Source of the DNA: Symsagittifera roscoffensis
Lineage: Eukaryota > Xenacoelomorpha > Acoela > Convolutidae
Length of the DNA: 64,000 nucleotides
Assembly: GCF_963678635.1 (NCBI RefSeq)
Contig: NC_087068.1
Span: forward strand, 56,901,896-56,965,895
Direction: 5' to 3'
Under the pieces are notes generated by a model. The model saw nothing but the letters and a program-made list of their open reading frames with translations. It did no database searches and was not told the origin of the DNA. Positions 61,404-64,000 of the stretch are shown piece by piece (the first letter of the stretch is position 1; each line of letters begins with the position of its first letter). A program made the position numbers and the translations under genes.

Positions 61404-62041
61404 TTAGACGGATCTGTCAATGTTCAGAAGTACTTCACACCAAAGCGGACATGATGAAATTTGTGTTCTGGTATATCCGGGTCCAAAACCCTTCGCGAAG
61501 CTGATTTTGATCGAGTACGGGTCAATTGGTTGATTCTGGGTCGCTTTTCGATAAAATGGGAAAGTTTCTGGGTTGAATATTCTCGCACATGTGCCGGGTT
61601 CTAATCGTATTATGACCGACTGTCGCTCGGCGCAACTTGGGTCGAAAGTCATTGTAGCCGAATGGACGAAAACAGGTCTTTCATCTTGGTTGAACAACCA
61701 AATTTCACCATCATTACAATGTGATAAAACAACACCTGAGGTTATAATTTGATGATAGTTTATCGGTTTTGTTTCTGGGCGGGATGTTATTGGGCGAAAT
61801 TCGTTGGGGTTCGGACCCGATTGGGTTTTTATTTCATCCAATATCAATCTTTCGCACGTTTCACTTGTCGGCTCACTGACTTCAGGTGTGAATTGGCGTG
61901 AACAAGCAATGATGACGTTGTTTTTGTGCACGGTTTGTAGGGGGCCAACTCGGTTCCGTTTTTCCCAGAATGCAATTTTAACCCAGGGTGAGTCACGGTT
62001 ACTTTGAGAAGAAGAAGGGTCGTGTTTGTAATAGCACCAGC
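61404..62041 (-). CDS. Divergent SMAD protein, MH2-domain exon
   Basis: The exon follows an acceptor (TTGTTGCTTTTAG, ending at 62042) in phase 1 and runs 212 codons to a TAA at 61404. It reads as a SMAD MH2 domain, the trimerisation and receptor/partner-binding module of TGF-beta signalling. PWVKIAFWEKRNRVGP matches the MH2 start (W-x-x-I-A-Y-x-E-x-x-x-R-V-G), then GVVLSHCNDGEIWLF, PVFVHSATM, GTCARIFNPETFPFY, and the most conserved block KISFAKGFGPGYTR followed by CPLWCEVLL. The terminal LQWLDKVL helix and the SSxS receptor-phosphorylation tail are absent here, so the protein is truncated, lies partly in another exon, or is a fast-evolving type like the nematode dauer-pathway SMADs. The MH1 domain is not in the window. 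The strong divergence fits a nematode. Confidence 0.78.
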
Positions 62042-64000
62042 CTAAAAGCAACAAAAATACATTATGACTCATGTAGGTTTGTTATTAAGTTTGAGGTTTT
62101 GCTCTTATGAAAAGTGTCTGACAAAACTTTAAGTATCGGTGGTACTAATTGATGTCTCCAGAAAATGCATGTGATTGCAAATGCATACAAAAAGCTGTTT
62201 TTTTTAAAATCATAGTCAAAATTATATATATTTTTCGTTTATATAGTTAAATTTCAGAATTATCTCAGCCTATATAATTTTATTGCAATTGCCATAGGAA
62301 TACTGAAAATTGTAAGCCAAATTATCGTCATTTTTTTCTGAGATTATTAGTCATATATATATTTTTCAAAACTACCAAGGCGTGTGTGAAAAAATACCTC
62401 TAAGCTGCCGAATCTTTTTGCTTATCTGCGAAAAAAGCGCCGATAAATTTTCAGATCTTCGAAGCAAAAACGCTATAAGGATCCAATTAGGAGGAATCGC
62501 AACGTAGCCAATGGATAAAAAACTACCATTATTTTCAAATCCACAGGCTAATCGGCAATTTTTGCCATTTGTACCGTCTTTTACCGACTAATTTAGATTC
62601 TTATCGTATATTTTGTTGGGAAAATCACGTTTTTTACGATAAGTTTTTCTTTTTTTTGGTGGAAAATAATTGCGCTCTAGTTTTTCTTTCATCATTTGTT
62701 TTTCATTTTGCCTACAAAACTAATTTTCATTTCAAGCAAAAAAATTCAACGTGATTTACTCTGTTTTTAATAAACAAAGACTTATTTTCTTTGATTAGGT
62801 GCCTCTTGATTAAATAAATTGCGATTTTTCTGATTTCTAATTTCACACAGGTAGCTCGGAGTGCTATCGACTGATTAAAAGCCTTACATGAAACACATAC
62901 AAGATAGATACAACCCCCCATGAAAGACATTTTGATGCATGTAACTTTTTATGATGTATAGATTCGCTTGATCTGATTTTTTTGTAGATTTTCAGTCTTT
63001 TTTGTGGCTTCTAATCAGGCTGAAAAAGCCATCAGGTGTAATTTGGATTCTCATTTTATCGCATTTTTTTCTTTTTTCCCTGCTTGATTAATGACAAGTG
63101 AAAACTTCACAAGCACGGGTTACAAAAGTGATTCTCTCCCTTTTTTCCCCTGGTGTATTTTCTCATTTTTAAAATTCCCCTCGACCTGTGATGCAGCTAA
63201 TGCAGCGTAATTACAACTTTCATGATGCGGAATTAAAATTCCCAGCCGGGTGTCATTCAATCATCAATCAGGGGAGAAATCCCGCTGAAAATAATGAACT
63301 TTCCCCCTATTTTCCCCAGTTTTCCAGCAATCTCTCCCCTGAGCGACACAAATCGGCGCCAGCATGTCTGAGCCCGGCGCTTTCCCATCTAATCGGGACA
63401 CCCTTCAATTTCAGGACACAAAACAGATTTTCCCTATTTCAAATGTGCCTTGAAATTCTCCCTCTAATTCCCTCTCGATTTTTGTTCACGATACATCAAT
63501 AAGCACCCATTTTAAAAACCCATTAAAAGCTTACCCATTTCCTTGCTGCCTCTTAAAAGCATCCCTTTTCATTAAATTCCATCACAAAACCCATTCATTT
63601 CCCTATTTTTGTTCAAACTTTTCTTCGCCTCTCATTGTTAATTTCCCTCCCGGGGCGTTTTTTGTATTTTTTCTCAATTCTCTCCTCAATATCTCCCGTT
63701 TTTCCTGCTTATCTTTGGCAGAACTGAAGGCGTTGTTAGTGTTATTGAATTGCCTTCGAGTAGTTCTATACTTTCCCCCAGTCTGATTTCCTGTTCAAAT
63801 AATGTTCACCCATTTTATCAGGATTTTTTGTCATGGTTGTCAGGACAACTACAGATAAAATCGATAAGGCATCCGCAAAATGCACTCATTTCCCTCCTTT
63901 AGTCAATTTCAATGGCATTTTTTCCAAATCAGCCTTTTCCCTGCCATTAAAATTTTATGTTCCTTTTTTATTATCTCGCCAGATTAAACTGAGAAAATAA
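62042..64000. other. Intron or upstream region of the SMAD-like gene
   Basis: AT-rich sequence beginning with the acceptor's pyrimidine tract on the minus strand. No further MH2 or MH1 coding blocks were found up to the window end. The 104-codon plus frame at 63188-63502 has no recognisable content. Confidence 0.45.

Noticed and set aside
63188-63502. 104-codon plus-strand frame
   Set aside because: No recognisable domain or splice context; probably chance in intron or intergenic DNA.

Overview
The window is animal DNA, most likely from a nematode. The evidence is two host genes of metazoan type: an intronless-looking mitochondrial complex I subunit of the NDUFA10 (nuo-4) family, and an exon carrying a very divergent SMAD MH2 domain. 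It also has short TTTTCAG/TTTTATAG-type splice acceptors, an AT-rich background and a dense load of eukaryotic mobile elements. There is no bacterial signal such as operons, Shine-Dalgarno sites or CRISPR. Host genes fill only about 2 kb; nearly everything else is transposable elements of several classes, many nested or rearranged.

Layout. 1-3723: a 1.5 kb tandem duplication (with a further 300 bp internal duplication in copy 1), each copy carrying a tRNA-like stretch. 4958-6184 (-): NDUFA10-like gene. 6467-7020 (-): remnant of a Penelope-like element (GIY-YIG endonuclease end). 7021-29893 (-): a giant, apparently young Ty3/gypsy LTR retrotransposon of 22.9 kb with near-identical 905/906 bp LTRs. 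In its sense direction it reads LTR, 2.45 kb leader with a 12 bp satellite, gag, zinc-knuckle ORF, pol (protease-RT-RNase H-integrase with a long tail), a 519 bp spacer with a splice-acceptor-like site, a 2101-residue ORF with one intact and one decayed SGNH/GDSL-hydrolase-like domain, a 683-residue ORF, a 159-residue continuation, LTR. 29941-about 30640: a diverged relative of its LTR. 32293-44565: ruins of older relatives of the giant element, tandemly duplicated and then split by a CR1/jockey-like LINE (35335-40053). 44566-50250: mostly featureless AT-rich DNA. 50254-51694: inverted-repeat structure with a palindrome-rich TIR element. 52491-59629: a decayed 6.7 kb Ty3/gypsy element with 213 bp LTRs, flanked by two copies of a 0.2 kb TIR repeat. 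60535-60860: a tRNA-derived SINE. 61404-62041 (-): SMAD MH2 exon. 62042-64000: intron or intergenic DNA.

The most unusual object is the giant LTR element. All of its ORFs lie in one reading frame, separated by single stop codons or a short spacer. It carries a large non-gag-pol coding load with SGNH-hydrolase-like domains. The hexamer CTCAAG/CTTGAG is several-fold over-represented across coding, untranslated and LTR parts alike. Two decayed relatives in the same window show that the extra ORFs belong to a family and were not picked up by a single copy.

Limits: all comparisons were by eye. Domain calls rest on motifs, boundaries of decayed elements are approximate, and the organism assignment is an inference.
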